Positions 9,680-56,254 of a stretch of 64,000 nucleotides of DNA are shown in pieces. The DNA is from Arion vulgaris. Taxonomy: Eukaryota; Mollusca; Gastropoda; Stylommatophora; Arionidae. Under the pieces are notes generated by a model, which ran no database searches, had not been told where the DNA came from, and was given only the letters and a program-made list of their open reading frames with translations. Both the position numbers and the translations under genes were made by a program. Position 1 is the first letter of the stretch. Each line of letters opens with the position of its first letter. The stretch lies in NCBI GenBank assembly GCA_020796225.1, contig CM036754.1, forward strand, positions 18,676,867 to 18,740,866, given 5' to 3'.

Positions 9680-9942
9680 CTTCTTCTTTGAACGCTCCAT
9701 ATCGACCACATGTCAACCACTCTGTGTGCTTTGTATGTGATCTGAGCCTAAGAGCGATTGCACGTTGTGCCAATTATGCGCCTACAAGTAGGCCAGCCCA
9801 TCCGATTGCTGCACTGCTTTTTATTTACTAGGGTAACATCCCTAGGGCCTACATCAGTCGCCTTTTACGACATGCATTGTAGGTTGCAGTAGTACTATTC
9901 TTTGCTTCCCTTGCAGGCCCCGGCACCACACGGGAGAAATTT
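9680..9942 (-). mobile_element. SINE family A
   Basis: It starts with TTCTTCTTCTTTGAACGCTC (the complement of a (GAA)n tail) and ends CCCCGGCACCACACGGG. Internal landmarks are GTGATCTGAGCCTAAGAGCG, CAAGTAGGCCAGC and GTCGCCTTTTACGACATG. Other copies are at 39190-39425 (-), 48160-48412 (-), 50335-50598 (+) and 55026-55278 (-). Confidence 0.88.
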
Positions 9943-9989
9943 AATATTAAAGATGGCTGACGAATATCTACTCTTGGTGTGTGTGTCGT

Positions 9990-11190
9990 CCCCCTTTTTT
10001 CTATCTTTCTATCTATTGTCTATTGTCTATTCCCAGGTGAAAGATGTAGTTGGTTGTCCACTCTTGCCGTTAAACGTAGGGATGGGAGCTTTAATTTGCG
10101 TTCTAGTGACAGATGAGGTGCCCTTGTGTTATATCCGTGTTTATGTAGTGTGGTCTTGATATTGTCTGTCCATCTTTTCTTGGTCTTCCCTTAGCTCTAG
10201 TACCCGATCTCTTTTTTTTTTTTTTTTTGCTTGCTGTTATTGGTGGTTGGTTGTAATTAATTCTTATTAAATGTCCAAACCATTGCATTTGTTGTCTCTC
10301 AATGTATTCGTTGCATGAAGTTATGCCCACTATGCTTCTGATGTCCTCATTTCGTAGTCCGTCTTTCCTGGTGACTCCCACTGCCTTCCTCAAGCATTTC
10401 ATTTCACCCGTGGTGAGCTGCTTTTCTGTGGTGTGTTGCTTTAAGAGTCAACGTTTGGTACTGGCAACAAAGTGTTGGTAGGAAAATACTTTTGATCATC
10501 TGTCTTTTCACTTCCATCTTTATCTTTGGGTGTTGTACTAATGGTGCCAGCTGGTAGGTCACTGCATTTGCTTTTTGACACCTTGTCTCTATTTCTCTAT
10601 CGAGTTTTCCGTCCTTTGTGAAAATGCTGCCTAAATATTTGAATTCAGAAACTTGCTTTACTCTGGTGTTGTCTATTTGTATGTTTGTATGTTTGCTTGG
10701 CTTGGTGTTCTGCTGATTTTCATGGTCTTGGTCTTCTGTTTGTTGATTTTCATATTGTACTTCCTACATGCTATTAACAATGAATTTATGTGATATCCTC
10801 ATAGATGGTCCTCATAGATTAGACATTGGTCACCTGCAAAATGTAATTCGTTGATTTGGTTTTTTAATTGGTCGTAGTTTTCATTCTCTATTTCGATAAA
10901 GTTTTTTCTGCACTGTGCTTCTTTCACTATTCTGTCGATATATATGTTGAAGAGAAGAGGTGAGCGCACACAACTCTGTCTTACTCTGATTTTGTTTCGA
11001 ATGAGTCTGTCATTCCGTCTGTTGTTCTTACCACACTGTGGCTATTTGTGTATTTTGCTTTGATATTGTCTGGCAGCTGTTCCTTGATCCCATAGTTTTC
11101 TAGTGTTTCCCATAGCATACTTCTATCTATTCTATCAAGTGCCTTTACAAAGTGTTTCTTCCCTCAACAAAGTCAATAAGAATTGCTTAA
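9990..11190 (-). mobile_element. LINE fragment, reverse transcriptase to 3' end
   Basis: The minus strand 10103-10402 encodes a LINE C-terminal segment (EYIERQQMQWFGHLIRINYN and a GRPRKD motif). Upstream on that strand (to about 11185) lies a broken reverse transcriptase. It is related to the element at 26546-29660 but diverged and carries many stops. Confidence 0.72.
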
Positions 11191-12330
11191 GCTTCGTGCC
11201 ATACAACTAATTATTTGCATCTAAACATCTCGAATTAATTAATAAACATGAAGAATCGAAGGAGGTCTCACAGTGGCAAGATTCTGAACTCGATCACCGG
11301 CGTTGAGCTATAGTATTTATTGTACGGTCAATTCTATAGTTTATTCAGAGAAAAATGGATACCTGAATATTCTGAGTTTAAAGAATCATTATAATTGTCG
11401 CCTGAGTTACTGCGTAAATGATCTGACAAACTTTACACTATCTAGAAAGGATTGAGAGTCTATGGAAGCACCCTGTCTGTAGATACATCGATAGCAACAA
11501 ATTTTCTGTCTCTGTAATATATATTTTTATTTTTAATCTACGGAATGTAACAATATTGATCTTCTTATCGTCCATATTTTTTTTTCTCCTGGTGTTTTCA
11601 TACTGACAGACGTCGCTGCTAGTTCTTCTTATGCGCTGGATACTTTTAGCGTTGAAAATAAGTCTATCACTGTTTAGTTTAGTCTAGTCGTTGGACTATC
11701 ATTATTGCACATCGAACCAATTAATCCGTAAGTGTTCCGATCTCTTCCTCGGAATGTCTTTCGTCTTGTAGCAACTAACGACACCGGTGCTTTGTTGGTT
11801 TACTATTCTTCTTTGGCTATCAGTATAGTGCTCTTCTCTAGCTACATCACATTTGACTTGGTATTCTTGCAGTTTGGTTAGGGTTGTAAATTAACTACTA
11901 TTACTTGAATCATTTAAGCTACCTCTCTTCTATAGGAGATAAACTACTGTTATCACTGTATATTCACAGTCAACTCTAGATATAACTAGGGCAGACAAAT
12001 GATGGGAATCCTGACCTAGATCAGAAAAGGGGGCTGGAAAATATGGATGTTTGAAAGAACATTGCAAGCTTTTTTGCAGTTTTACTTAATTCTGTGAGTC
12101 TATGGTTATTTATTGGTGGAAAATTTTCATAATATTGATATTCCTTATTTTTAAACTTAACTTGTTGCATAATATAACTTTGATTTAGCATTTTGTGTTG
12201 ATTTTAAAATGAATTCGTCTATATACAACAATACTGGAATGCAAGGTCACGTTGTGTAGTTGTAGTCTGATTTCCATAATTTTTACCGAGACCGAAGGCC
12301 CATAAGTGTATACTTGGTTCTGGTATATCA
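11190..12330. other. No recognised feature
   Basis: AT-rich sequence without a convincing open frame, terminal repeat or match to other parts of the window. Confidence 0.6.
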
Positions 12331-12588
12331 CAGGGTGTTCAAGATAAAAGCAGCCTATCAATGGAGCTATCTGGCATATATTTATGAAAATGAGAAGGTT
12401 CAGTTATGACGTAGTATAGGTCAAGGTTGTGTGATGGTGTGTAATTGCAGTGCGGGAATGGGCGATGAACGAATGTGACGTAGGACGAGCTAGTCAGAAC
12501 CGGTTTAAATATTAAATAAACACAGCACAATATGTATCTGGCAACTTTTGATTTGTCACTCGGGCCGCTTTTATCTTGAACACCCTGT
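12331..12588. mobile_element. MITE with 20-bp terminal inverted repeats
   Basis: 258 bp. It begins CAGGGTGTTCAAGATAAAAG and ends with the inverse complement CTTTTATCTTGAACACCCTG. No clear target duplication and no coding capacity. The superfamily is not assigned. Confidence 0.82.
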
Positions 12589-12639
12589 ATTTTACAATGA
12601 TCAAAAAGTTCTAATATAACCAAAAATGCACCAGTCTCA

Positions 12640-13310
12640 GGTTATGAACCATTAATCATCTTTCTGATATTTGGTGAGAATGGAAGGTTTAATAACGGAT
12701 AGTGGTAACTGTTAAAATTAATGGGGAACAGAGAGAAAGAATTCTGGACAGCCTAACTATATTGCTTGAAAAGGCATGTTCACATTAGAACTGATATAGT
12801 CAATGCTTGGAACAGACGTTTGTGAAGTTCAACGATATTCCTACAAAAGGTGGCGTGGCTCATGCTATAATTTTGGTTGCAAAAAAATACTATAGACTTC
12901 ACCAATTAGAGACTTAAATTGTGCATCCCCAACGGCTGAGAAGTATTTTCCTTTAAAAGAACGGTTTCCATAACAAGGAAGAGCATAAATATCGGTTGCA
13001 GTGTTGATCCTTACTAGGAAATTCCTTAAGGAAGAGAGGACGTGTACATGATTCACGTAATAGCGGTGAATCTACAACACTAACCAGACTGCAAGAACTC
13101 AAAGTTAGGTGTGGTGTAGCTCGACAAGAACGCTATGCTGGCAGACAAAGAAGAATTGTAAACCAACAAAGAACCGGTGTCGTTAGTCGCCACACGCTGA
13201 TGGGCATACTGAGGGAGAGATCGGAGCACTTATGGACTAATTGTTCGACGTGCAGTGATGGTGATCCGACGACTAAACTAAACTAAACTATCCTTACTAG
13301 GAACACCTTC
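12640..13310 (+). mobile_element. LINE 3' region (RNase H-type family), decayed
   Basis: 13060-13250 (CTACAACACTAACCAGACTG, GGTGTGGTGTAGCTCGACAA, GATCGGAGCACTTATGGACT) is repeated at 43020-43230. The upstream part resembles the region after the RNase H domain of the copy at 42880-43010. No intact frame. Confidence 0.6.
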
Positions 13311-13739
13311 CCATAAACAACGGCTGAATGCCAAAAACGGAGTTATGGAGAAGAAACGCAACTGCTTCCCTGTAATAAGTGTAGAGACTGATGTGGCTAG
13401 GGATATGGAACCTGAACAAAATGCAGGCCAAAGTAGTATGTACTTGATGGAATTGTGAAAAAAATAATAGCTTCACTACATACTAACAACGCAACCTACG
13501 TAACACGTTCGCTCAAATCGCAAAAAAAATATTTTAGAAAAGACTATTCTAGAACGACTTCTGTAACGGCATGCAACGATCAACGTATATTTAAAATACA
13601 AACATATTTGTCTATCGACATGGCTACTTTCGAACCTATGAGACACGGACATTGGTACGGAAAAACTATTTAAAAAGAACATATATTTATTTTGCTAGAA
13701 AAATACAGTGACCCCTTGGAGGTCTTTGTTTGGAAGTAA

Positions 13740-13920
13740 TTATAGTAGTTTGCCTTGCGTTCTGAAAATCGTGGGTTCGAATCCGAGCCACGTCGTTCGG
13801 TTGACGAGAGCATTTTCTCGGAGATCACTAGAATAGTTGCTGGAACTATGGTGTTCATACTTTGTGTAATATTTCTGCTTGTGACGTTTCTGTGCAGGTA
13901 ACTTGACATTTCTGAGAAGA
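13740..13920 (+). mobile_element. tRNA-like SINE fragment
   Basis: CGTGGGTTCGAATCCGAGCC at 13769-13788 is a near-perfect tRNA B box. No clover-leaf can be folded upstream, so this is a SINE head rather than a tRNA gene. Confidence 0.45.
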
Positions 13921-14339
13921 TTTATCAAGCTAGATGGAGAAACTGTACAATGAAGTAAAAGTCGCACCTTTGAACCTCACTTTGATTGTTTGATTCAATG
14001 AAGTGAATAACGATGTAATAAAAAAAAATATAACGATGTGTGATGTTGATCTGAAAAGGATATCAACAATATTCTCACACAACTTGCATTATTTTCTTCA
14101 CTGGATCACCACGGCGTAGGTTCATTTCATCATCAACATTCAGTAGCTTGCCGTGCACAGAATGTTGTCAGTATATACCATCTTTCAGACTTTATATTTC
14201 CGCCATGTTCCAGTCACTTATTACATCCTGTATCAACATTTATATTCGATTAGACTTATATGTATTTTCAGAATATTTGATGGCACAATAAGAGAAACTG
14301 AACAACGGATTCAGAAGTGAATCATCTCCCAAGCTTTAT
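13920..14339. other. No recognised feature
   Basis: AT-rich sequence with no coding, repeat or terminal-repeat signal that I can support. Confidence 0.5.
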
Positions 14340-14545
14340 TTTCAGAACATCAGGAAAGTAAGCGAGAGAAAGAGCACGAAAAATATGGAAAGGTGACATA
14401 GCAGAATTCTGTCAAAAAAGCAAACACAATTATCAACCAAGCCACTAGAGTAATGCAAGATAAAAAGAGAAAACCACGACACTTGGCAACAACCCAGTAA
14501 CAGTGGGGCAACAAAAGAAGAAGAAGAAGAAGAAGAAGAAGAACG
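14340..14545 (+). mobile_element. LINE 3' end with (GAA)n tail
   Basis: GACACTTGGCAACAACCCAG, then TAACAGTGGGGCAACAAAAG, then about eight GAA/AAG units (14516-14542). This is the plus-strand 3' end of the family seen at 26546-29660 and 53735-54001. Confidence 0.8.
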
Positions 14546-14886
14546 GGTAACAAAATTAAACATAAGACGTATATTTCTTACTGGTGTCATTTATATTATG
14601 AAAAGAATAAAGTATGCACAATTAAAACAAGAGTTTAAGAAAATACAGTGGTGATGGATTCATTTTTTGATATATTGTGTAAATACGAATGTACTAAGAG
14701 ACTGCGTTAATAGTTTTCATTATATAATTCATACCTTTTTATTCTTCTTTGTGACTGTATAAATATTTAAAATGTGTTGGAAAATCTATTTTAGCATCAC
14801 CAAAATTAGGTCACTGACCTCACATATTACATCACATTGATATTAAAACCACATATCATGATAGTCTATTCAATGGGCATTCCAAC

Positions 14887-15049
14887 CAGTGGCGGCTCGT
14901 CATTAAGGGCCAGTGGGGCCGGGGCCCACCAAAATAATATTTAACGTGTATTTATTATTTTATAAATTAAAATATAGCAACCAAAAACCACGATTTATCG
15001 GGAAAAAATGTGTGGCCCCACCAACAAAAATGATCACGAGCCGCCACTG
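14887..15049. mobile_element. hAT-type MITE, copy 2
   Basis: 163 bp, CAGTGGCGGCTCGTCATT to the inverse ACGAGCCGCCACTG. It is flanked by a perfect 8-bp duplication ATTCCAAC (14879-14886 and 15050-15057). It is nearly identical to 8578-8738 and has no coding capacity. Confidence 0.93.
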
Positions 15050-15159
15050 ATTCCAACCATATATAACATGCATATTTTTAATGCAAGGAATATGTATTAC
15101 CGCTGGTAATAGAGCAGGTCATCAAAAATAACCCAAAAATACCTGTAAAGCCCATGAAC

Positions 15160-15410
15160 GTTTAAGAGTTCAGAAGGCTAGCTAATAATATAACAAGTCA
15201 CGTCTGATTCTGGAATCCGCTAGGAAAGAAAAATTTAAGAATACCAAAACACTCGCATAGAAAACAGCTGAAAACAGATATAAAGCTGACGTTGGCGATA
15301 TGAACAGATCTGAAAAAAGGATATCAAAATAGCAGAATAGAATTGTATTTGTGTATTGTAGACCAAGGATCTGGAACAAACTGAAAGATTTCTTGTTATG
15401 TTCTCAAAAT
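15160..15410 (+). mobile_element. LINE fragment
   Basis: CTAATAATATAACAAG and a following segment recur at 59160-59225. Decayed, no intact frame. Confidence 0.4.
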
Positions 15411-15584
15411 AACTTTGACTAACATTTAAATAAACATGCTAGAAGAATATTGTTCAAAAATTTTTAACTTTTTGTTTGTTTCATTTGAGAGTGTGTGTTT
15501 CTTTAAGAGATTTTCATGATAATTCCAAATCTGGTTTTAGTTGGGTTTTTCCTATCACGTATCATTATCATTGTCCTCTTTGTT

Positions 15585-15965
15585 TCAGGAGACAATAGGT
15601 TTTGTGTTACGTAGTTTGTTCTGTGCTGAATCACAATGTCTGTTGTGACTGTAATTGTCTATTTTTAAGTGGTAATCCTTGCCACAGTTGCTGCAGGTGA
15701 TACTATAGACTGGAGTTGATACATAGGATGATATCTCTGCACTCTGTGAAATCTTTTGTCTCCATATGTGATGGTGTTTTTTTTTCTTTTCTTTTTGAGC
15801 CATCCCTCACTACAGCTCGCCATGCTTGTCTATCTTTGGCCAATCACTCTCAGTTGTTTTTGTCTACGCTGCATGAAGTTAGATCCCGTTTTATGTGTCA
15901 ATGAAGCGCAGTAATAGGCGCCCATGCTGTCTAGCACCAGTTGCGAGATGACCATATAGAATGTC
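15585..15965 (-). pseudogene. LINE ORF2 C-terminus with C2H2-like zinc finger
   Basis: The minus strand reads DRQAWRAVVRDGS-like wording, a basic linker, then CSNCGKDYHLKIDNYSHNRH followed by C, a C-X2-C/H-X3-H finger. This finger at the extreme C-terminus, preceded by a 'DRxxWRxxV' block, is common at the end of non-LTR retrotransposon ORF2 proteins, so a host zinc-finger gene is unlikely. No reverse transcriptase remains next to it. Confidence 0.6.
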
Positions 15966-16735
15966 CTTGGGACTCTATCAGCGTATAGTTTTTACATATA
16001 GAGCTCTATGGAAACATTTTATATTATGTAGAATGATAATCATAATACTTCCATTCGTATGACTATCGAAGAGTTTTCCTTGTCAGGTCATAACAATAAT
16101 CAGCCTACATAGATGGACTCCACTTCCCTTTATATCTTTCTTTCATCTTCAAATATTTTGATGTCATTTTTCCCAATGTTCGTCACTCACATACCCCAGA
16201 TTGTCGAGAGAAAAGTCTACATGTGAATCAGCTAGAGAGACATATCGCACCCCATTTCGAGATATCTTTACCACAGGTGCTACAATGTCTTTGTATTTTG
16301 TAGAGTTTGCATTCCCCAAAAAATTGTTCTATTACCAGTTTCAACTGTGTCCAGGCAGAGTTGACCTTTTTGTTTGAGAACTGCCTCAAATAGGAAGTCG
16401 TTCATTAAATATCCAATGACAGGCCCAATAAACTTACATTTCTTCAGTTTAGCATAGCTTATTTTTGAAAATTTATGTCGTAAATATTACAGTCCAGATT
16501 GTTCACGGTTCTTAGCTTTAACAATATCTTCATTATGCCAATTTTAATGTGTAGCGTGCTGTGTGTCTACTAATGATTTTTTTTTCCTTTTATCTTTCTC
16601 ACCATATAAAGTTGCTCGCAAAGCGACTGTTTTGCCACATAGTTATTCTTCATCGCTCTATTGTCTCATTCGCACAAGAAGCAACAATACTTGGTGTACC
16701 TAACTTTTAAGTCAAGCAAAATCGCTATCACTTTC
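15966..16735. other. No recognised feature
   Basis: No open frame above background and no clear match elsewhere. It may be old LINE sequence. Confidence 0.45.
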
Positions 16736-16739
16736 AAGT

Positions 16740-17245
16740 CACAACATATACGACACTGCTAACCACGCTGTTTTACACCAGTGAGACATGGACAGTGTAT
16801 AGCAACCACGCAAAAAAAAAAAAAAACACTTTCACACAAATTGTTTACGCAAACTATTCAATAAAAAAAGACCCGGAAAAATTTCAGATACAGAAGTCCT
16901 CATAAGAACCAACATTCCAAGCGCCAACACCCTGTTGCAGAAGGCACAAGTGAGATGAACCTCTCCCGTTGCGCGAATGCATTATAAACGCATTCCAAAA
17001 CAATTGATGTATGGCGAGCTTTATGGATGCAGACGATCAGTTAGTGAACAGAAAAAAACACTTTAAAAACACTCTTAACGTGTTTCTAAAATGATTCGAT
17101 GTAGACACCACTTATTGGTATCGGGAGATCACGAAATATGGCGCTGCAACAACACAAGATGAATTAGCATACCTGAGAATCGTCGCACGGCTCAGGCGCA
17201 AAGAAAGCTAGCTTCGCAAAAAGGCAGAACACACAGCACCAATAT
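16740..17245 (+). mobile_element. LINE fragment, post-RT region
   Basis: In broken frames the plus strand gives YTSETWTV-like wording, then IRTNIPSANTLLQKAQVRW, and ends in ELAYLRIVARLRRKES. The same region is at 52330-52745, where it carries a nested MITE. Confidence 0.65.
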
Positions 17246-17849
17246 GTCCAACCTTGGTCTCCGATAACATACGACCGGCGGGCTCAGGTAAAATTCTAGG
17301 AAATAGAACACAACTTTCGTGATCCTCGCATTCCAGTGTTGTTGTATATAGACTAATTCGTTTTAAAAACCACACAACATGCTAAATCAAGGTTATATTA
17401 GGTTACAAATTAAGTTTAAAGTTAAGGAATATCAGTATTATTAACATTTTTCATCAACAAATAACCATGAAAGCATAGAATTTAGTAAAATTGCAAAAAA
17501 GCGTACATTGTTCTATCAAACATATACAATAAACAGACCTTTAAGCAGAAATATTCAACTTCTTGTCTGAGCTAGTCGACTTTATTTTGCTGGGGGCCAC
17601 GGTTAAACCTTGGTCATGTATACGACCTTTGGTGGGTGATTGTGTTCAGGATTGGGCTTACGGTGACCTCCGCACACCAGAGCCGTGCAACAACACACGT
17701 CTGAGACTGTTGTAATCACCGTTCGCGATGGACGTTTATTATTACTCAAAAACAGCTATGTACTTCTAAGCTGATTGGCTAAATGTCCGGATGCAATATC
17801 TATATTTTGCTACTGAAAAGACACACTGTCTTAAAATATTAATTTTTGT

Positions 17850-18460
17850 AGTTCGGTTATATAATGAATACAGTACAAGAGGAAGACCACGCAAAATAAG
17901 GAGTGATGACATCAAGAACAACTTTGTACAGACAGTGATCAAAGAAATCGCATTCATTTTTGTCCCTGGGCACGCAGGAGTCAGGGGTAATGAGCTAGTT
18001 GATAGATTGGCTGACTCGGATACGATATCAGAGGGAGCTGCAATGGACCGAAGTGACATTTTTAACGCACTGAGTCTTTTCGAACAGAATAGTTTCAGGT
18101 TTGCGAGTCCCACTCGCTGACCAAACTGAGAGAGATGGGTGCCAATATTGGTACAACCCGTAAATAACGATTTACCAAATATGCAAAGAGACTGATTAAT
18201 CAACATCGAATTGGCGTGTTGGGCCGCTGCTGGATTTGTTGAGGCGGAAATCGGAGCACCTATGGACATGTCCATAGTGCTATTATGATAGTCATTTCAT
18301 AACTGATAACAACTTTGAAGAAATGAACACCAACATATAAAGTGCATTAGACAAGACGCACAGAAGATCCTTAAATCTTCACCTAATACCCATTGAGGTA
18401 CAATGGAGGAAGAGAAGAAGAAGTCTGTCCTGTCACATAGTTTCTTGAACTTCTGAAGAG
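17850..18460 (+). mobile_element. Chimeric LINE fragment with partial RNase H domain
   Basis: 17870-17935 carries an RGRPRK motif of one LINE family, followed directly by FVPGHAGVRGNELVDRLADS (about 17955-18020), the conserved C-terminal part of a LINE RNase H. The 3' part (18180-18300) includes GAAATCGGAGCACCTATGGA, found inverted near 34060-34130 and 60850. Two LINE families seem to be joined here. Confidence 0.65.
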
Positions 18461-18704
18461 CTATATATATTCTCCTTTTAAACTCCTCAATGTTTCTCCA
18501 TTGTTAGTACCGACACGAAATATTCAAAGCTTTCTGACTCTTCAAATGTCTACCGTTTGTTTTTAACGGTTGACATTATTTTTTTTTTTTTTTAAGGAAT
18601 TAAAGCTTCTTTAACACTAGACACAATCTTTACAGCCTAAGAACAAGTTTTGTTTAATTTTTGTGTGTGTTTTTTTTTTGGTTGTTGTTGTGATATCAAG
18701 TTGG

Positions 18705-18842
18705 GCTGACTTGTAAACATTATAAGAAAGATTGTGTTTTGCAATGCTGTTTTAGTGTTTATGGTGACATGATTGCATTTCAAAATTGGTGCCATTTGTC
18801 CTTTGATTTAGTTTGCTTTATTGCATCTATTTTGGGATTACG
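18705..18842. repeat. Dispersed repeat (copy at 36335-36485)
   Basis: ATTGCATTTCAAAATTGGTG and the surrounding 140 bp match 36345-36480. The Penelope-like element is inserted at the end of this copy. Confidence 0.7.
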
Positions 18843-19224
18843 TTAGTTATTCTTCGTGAAACACGTACAAACAAAGTACTATAGTTTTACAAAATACATA
18901 AACAGTGACGATAAACAGCAACGTTTCGACCAACAAGGCCTTTATCAAGCAAACGAACAAACAGGAGTGACAAATTAAAATGAAACACAAATGGACGACC
19001 AAATACCAACGTATCTAAGGAAAATCTGGAATAAAAACGAATAACGAAATAAATGTAACACAAAAACACACATAAAACTAGAAATAGAAAGAAACAATGA
19101 AACATCTAGTAAATATATAACTTGAATACATGCAACATATACCCATATAGATTATAAAGCATCGTAACACTTGTGCTTATGTAATACAGACCCGCACGGT
19201 GTCTTTTCCAAAAGCCACGTTCGT

Positions 19225-19491
19225 TGTTGAAGACAGTTTCACGTGCGAGTCCGTAATATTATCTATGCCATTATCTGCAAGCGGTGCAACAAGGCCTATA
19301 TTGGGGAAACCGGCAGGAGACTCAGTGACCGATTCGCCCAACACTTGCGCGATATACGCCAATGCTCTGTGACCCCTGTAGCTACCCATTTCAATGATAC
19401 TGGCCATTCAGGAGCTTGCGATGTCAGGTCACAGCCATCCGATCATGTTCCTCTGATGATCGTAGTCGATTTGCTCTGGAGAATCGGTTGA
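19225..19491 (+). pseudogene. GIY-YIG endonuclease domain of a Penelope-like element, partial
   Basis: The frame reads NIIYAIICKRCNKAYIGETG, then RRLSDRFAQHLRDI and ATHFNDTGHS. It has the IYxIxCxxCxxxYIGET pattern of GIY-YIG nucleases from Penelope-like retrotransposons, with the Cys pair typical of that group and the conserved Arg in GRRLSDRFAQH. It encodes only the C-terminal domain (about 70-80 residues); the reverse transcriptase normally preceding it is deleted. The frame opens upstream without a good Met, so the start is undefined. The domain would nick DNA for target-primed insertion in a complete element; here it is very unlikely to be expressed. The family call is firm. Confidence 0.85.
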
Positions 19492-19525
19492 TTTCTTTGT
19501 ATGGTACCTTGCGACCACGCGGGCT

Positions 19526-19680
19526 CAACGTATTACATTCTTATGCTTCTTAGTACTTTCTCTTCCAATGCTTTGTAATCTCTATGGGTATATGTTGCAT
19601 GTATTACATTCTTATGCTTCTTAGTACTTTCTCTTCCCATGCTTTATAATCTATATGGGTATATGTTGCATGTATTCAAG
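19526..19680. repeat. 76-bp tandem duplication inside the Penelope-like element
   Basis: TATTACATTCTTATGCTTCT begins each of two copies (about 19528 and 19604), both continuing to GGGTATATGTTGCATG. Confidence 0.9.
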
Positions 19681-19853
19681 TTATATATTTACTAGATGTT
19701 TCATTGTTTCTTTTCTATTTCTAGTTTTTATGTGTGTTTTTGTGTTACATTTATTTCGTTATTCGTTTTATTCCAGATTTTCCTTAGATACGTTGGTATT
19801 TGGTCGTCCATTTGTGTTTCATTTTAATTTGTCACTCCTGTTTGTTCGTTTGC

Positions 19854-19895
19854 TTGATAAAGGCCTTGTTGGTCGAAACGTTGCTGTTTATCGTC
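19854..19895 (+). ncRNA. Hammerhead-ribozyme-like core (candidate, probably degenerate)
   Basis: TTGATAA, then a GGCC-loop-GGTC stem, then GAAACG, a loop and CGTC follow the order core 1, stem II, core 2, stem III, cleavage triplet of a type I hammerhead. The usual core is CTGATGA. Here both partners of the 3/8 pair are changed (C to T and G to A), which keeps pairing. A convincing stem I is not visible. The inverse copy is in the left arm near 18926-18950. Confidence 0.35.
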
Positions 19896-20039
19896 ACTGT
19901 TTATGTATTTTGTAAAACTATAGTACTTTGTTTGTACGTGTTTCACTATTTATCAAGTTTTACTGCAGTCTTCCCCCTATTTAGTTATTCTTCAATGTGC
20001 TGACAAAATGCTTCCCAGATGCACAAAGTCTATGAAATG

Positions 20040-20285
20040 AAAATCGTGGCATATCCCAAAGGACGTAGCCATCAACCACAGTAAACAAGTCGTTGATTTT
20101 CTAGGCACCACTTATACATTCTTTGCCATTGCCATTGCTTTCTGAACGGGTGGCGCCATCGTCCTGTTGTTAAAATCAAGGAAACAATTTGCAAGCAAAC
20201 TGTCCGCAGCGTGATTCGAACTCAGAACGTCGGGGTTAATAGACAGAGTCACTAACCCTAGGCCACAGACGCCACAACAAAGTCT
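20040..20285 (-). mobile_element. tRNA-headed SINE fragment
   Basis: On the minus strand a tRNA-like head reads GGCCTAGGGTTAGTGACTCT with B box GAGTTCGAATCACGC. A piece of its body recurs at 57880-57950. Confidence 0.55.
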
Positions 20286-20775
20286 ATACCTTGTTTTAAT
20301 TGATGTTTGTCGATGGTAGTACTGTCCTTACTAGTGAATGTCATTAAAACGATTTTGTCTATATTTATTTTCATGTTGTGGTCGTCGCATGTTAACTGGA
20401 GTCTGTTAACGTGTTGTTGTAGGTGTTATTCTGTTGATGATATGATTGCCTGAGCACCGGGAGGAGGGAGTTCCTTGGTGTTAGATATTTTATAGATTTG
20501 ATCGACTTATGTGATGAATGACTGCGGTGATAGTACCCATCCCTGTCTAATTCCAGGCCTAATGTGGAACTTTTCTGAGAGACCTGTTTGTGTTCTAATT
20601 GTACACCGGCTGTTTATGTAGAGGCTCTTGCATAGGTTAATTAAGTGGTCTCCATAGTTTGACAATATGTTTAACAATTTTCTCCTTTCTATACGCTATC
20701 AAACGCTTTTCCTGATCCACGAACGCAATGGGTAGGTATTTATCGGATTCGCTCCACTAACTGCATGACGGCGAA
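20285..20775 (-). mobile_element. LINE reverse transcriptase fragment
   Basis: The minus strand shows an FVDQEK-like motif (about 20725) and further broken reverse transcriptase wording downstream to 20300. Many stops. Confidence 0.55.
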
Positions 20776-20799
20776 TATTGATTGCGTACAGTATTTTTA

Positions 20800-55987
<35,188 letters not shown>

Positions 55988-56254
55988 GTAATGATCAATG
56001 TGTTTTGTCTGCTACTGTGTTCACCATCTCCTTATCTGAAACTGTTATTCCTTCCCTTGTCTAAACCGTTTTTTCCTTGACTAAAACTGTATTTTGCCTT
56101 CTATTTTTTAACTGTGTTCTACCGTTGTCTAAAGCTGTGTTTTGTCTTGACTAAAACTTTAATTATCTATGATTATCAGTACTAGTCATGCTGTACTTTG
56201 TAATTGTTCTGCCACATAAGCAGATTATTAACAGACTCAATGAGCAATGTCACC

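Larger units (their letters stand above)
18843..19993 (+). mobile_element. Penelope-like element with inverted terminal arms and 13-bp target duplication
   Basis: The insertion is 18856-19980, flanked by TTAGTTATTCTTC on both sides (18843-18855 and 19981-19993). About 308 bp at 18858-19165 is the inverse complement of 19640-19947. The 470-bp centre carries a GIY-YIG reading frame and a 76-bp direct repeat. The reverse transcriptase is absent, so this is an internally deleted, non-autonomous copy. Inverted flanking arms and a GIY-YIG nuclease are known traits of Penelope-like elements. Confidence 0.85.

Noticed and set aside
13769..13788. Possible tRNA gene from a perfect B box
   Set aside because: No matching acceptor stem, A box or anticodon arm at the right distance; better explained as a SINE head.
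15585..15803. Possible host zinc-finger gene (C-X2-C...H-X3-H)
   Set aside because: The flanking DRxxWRxxV-like wording and single terminal finger are typical of LINE ORF2 ends; no splice sites or neighbours support a host gene.
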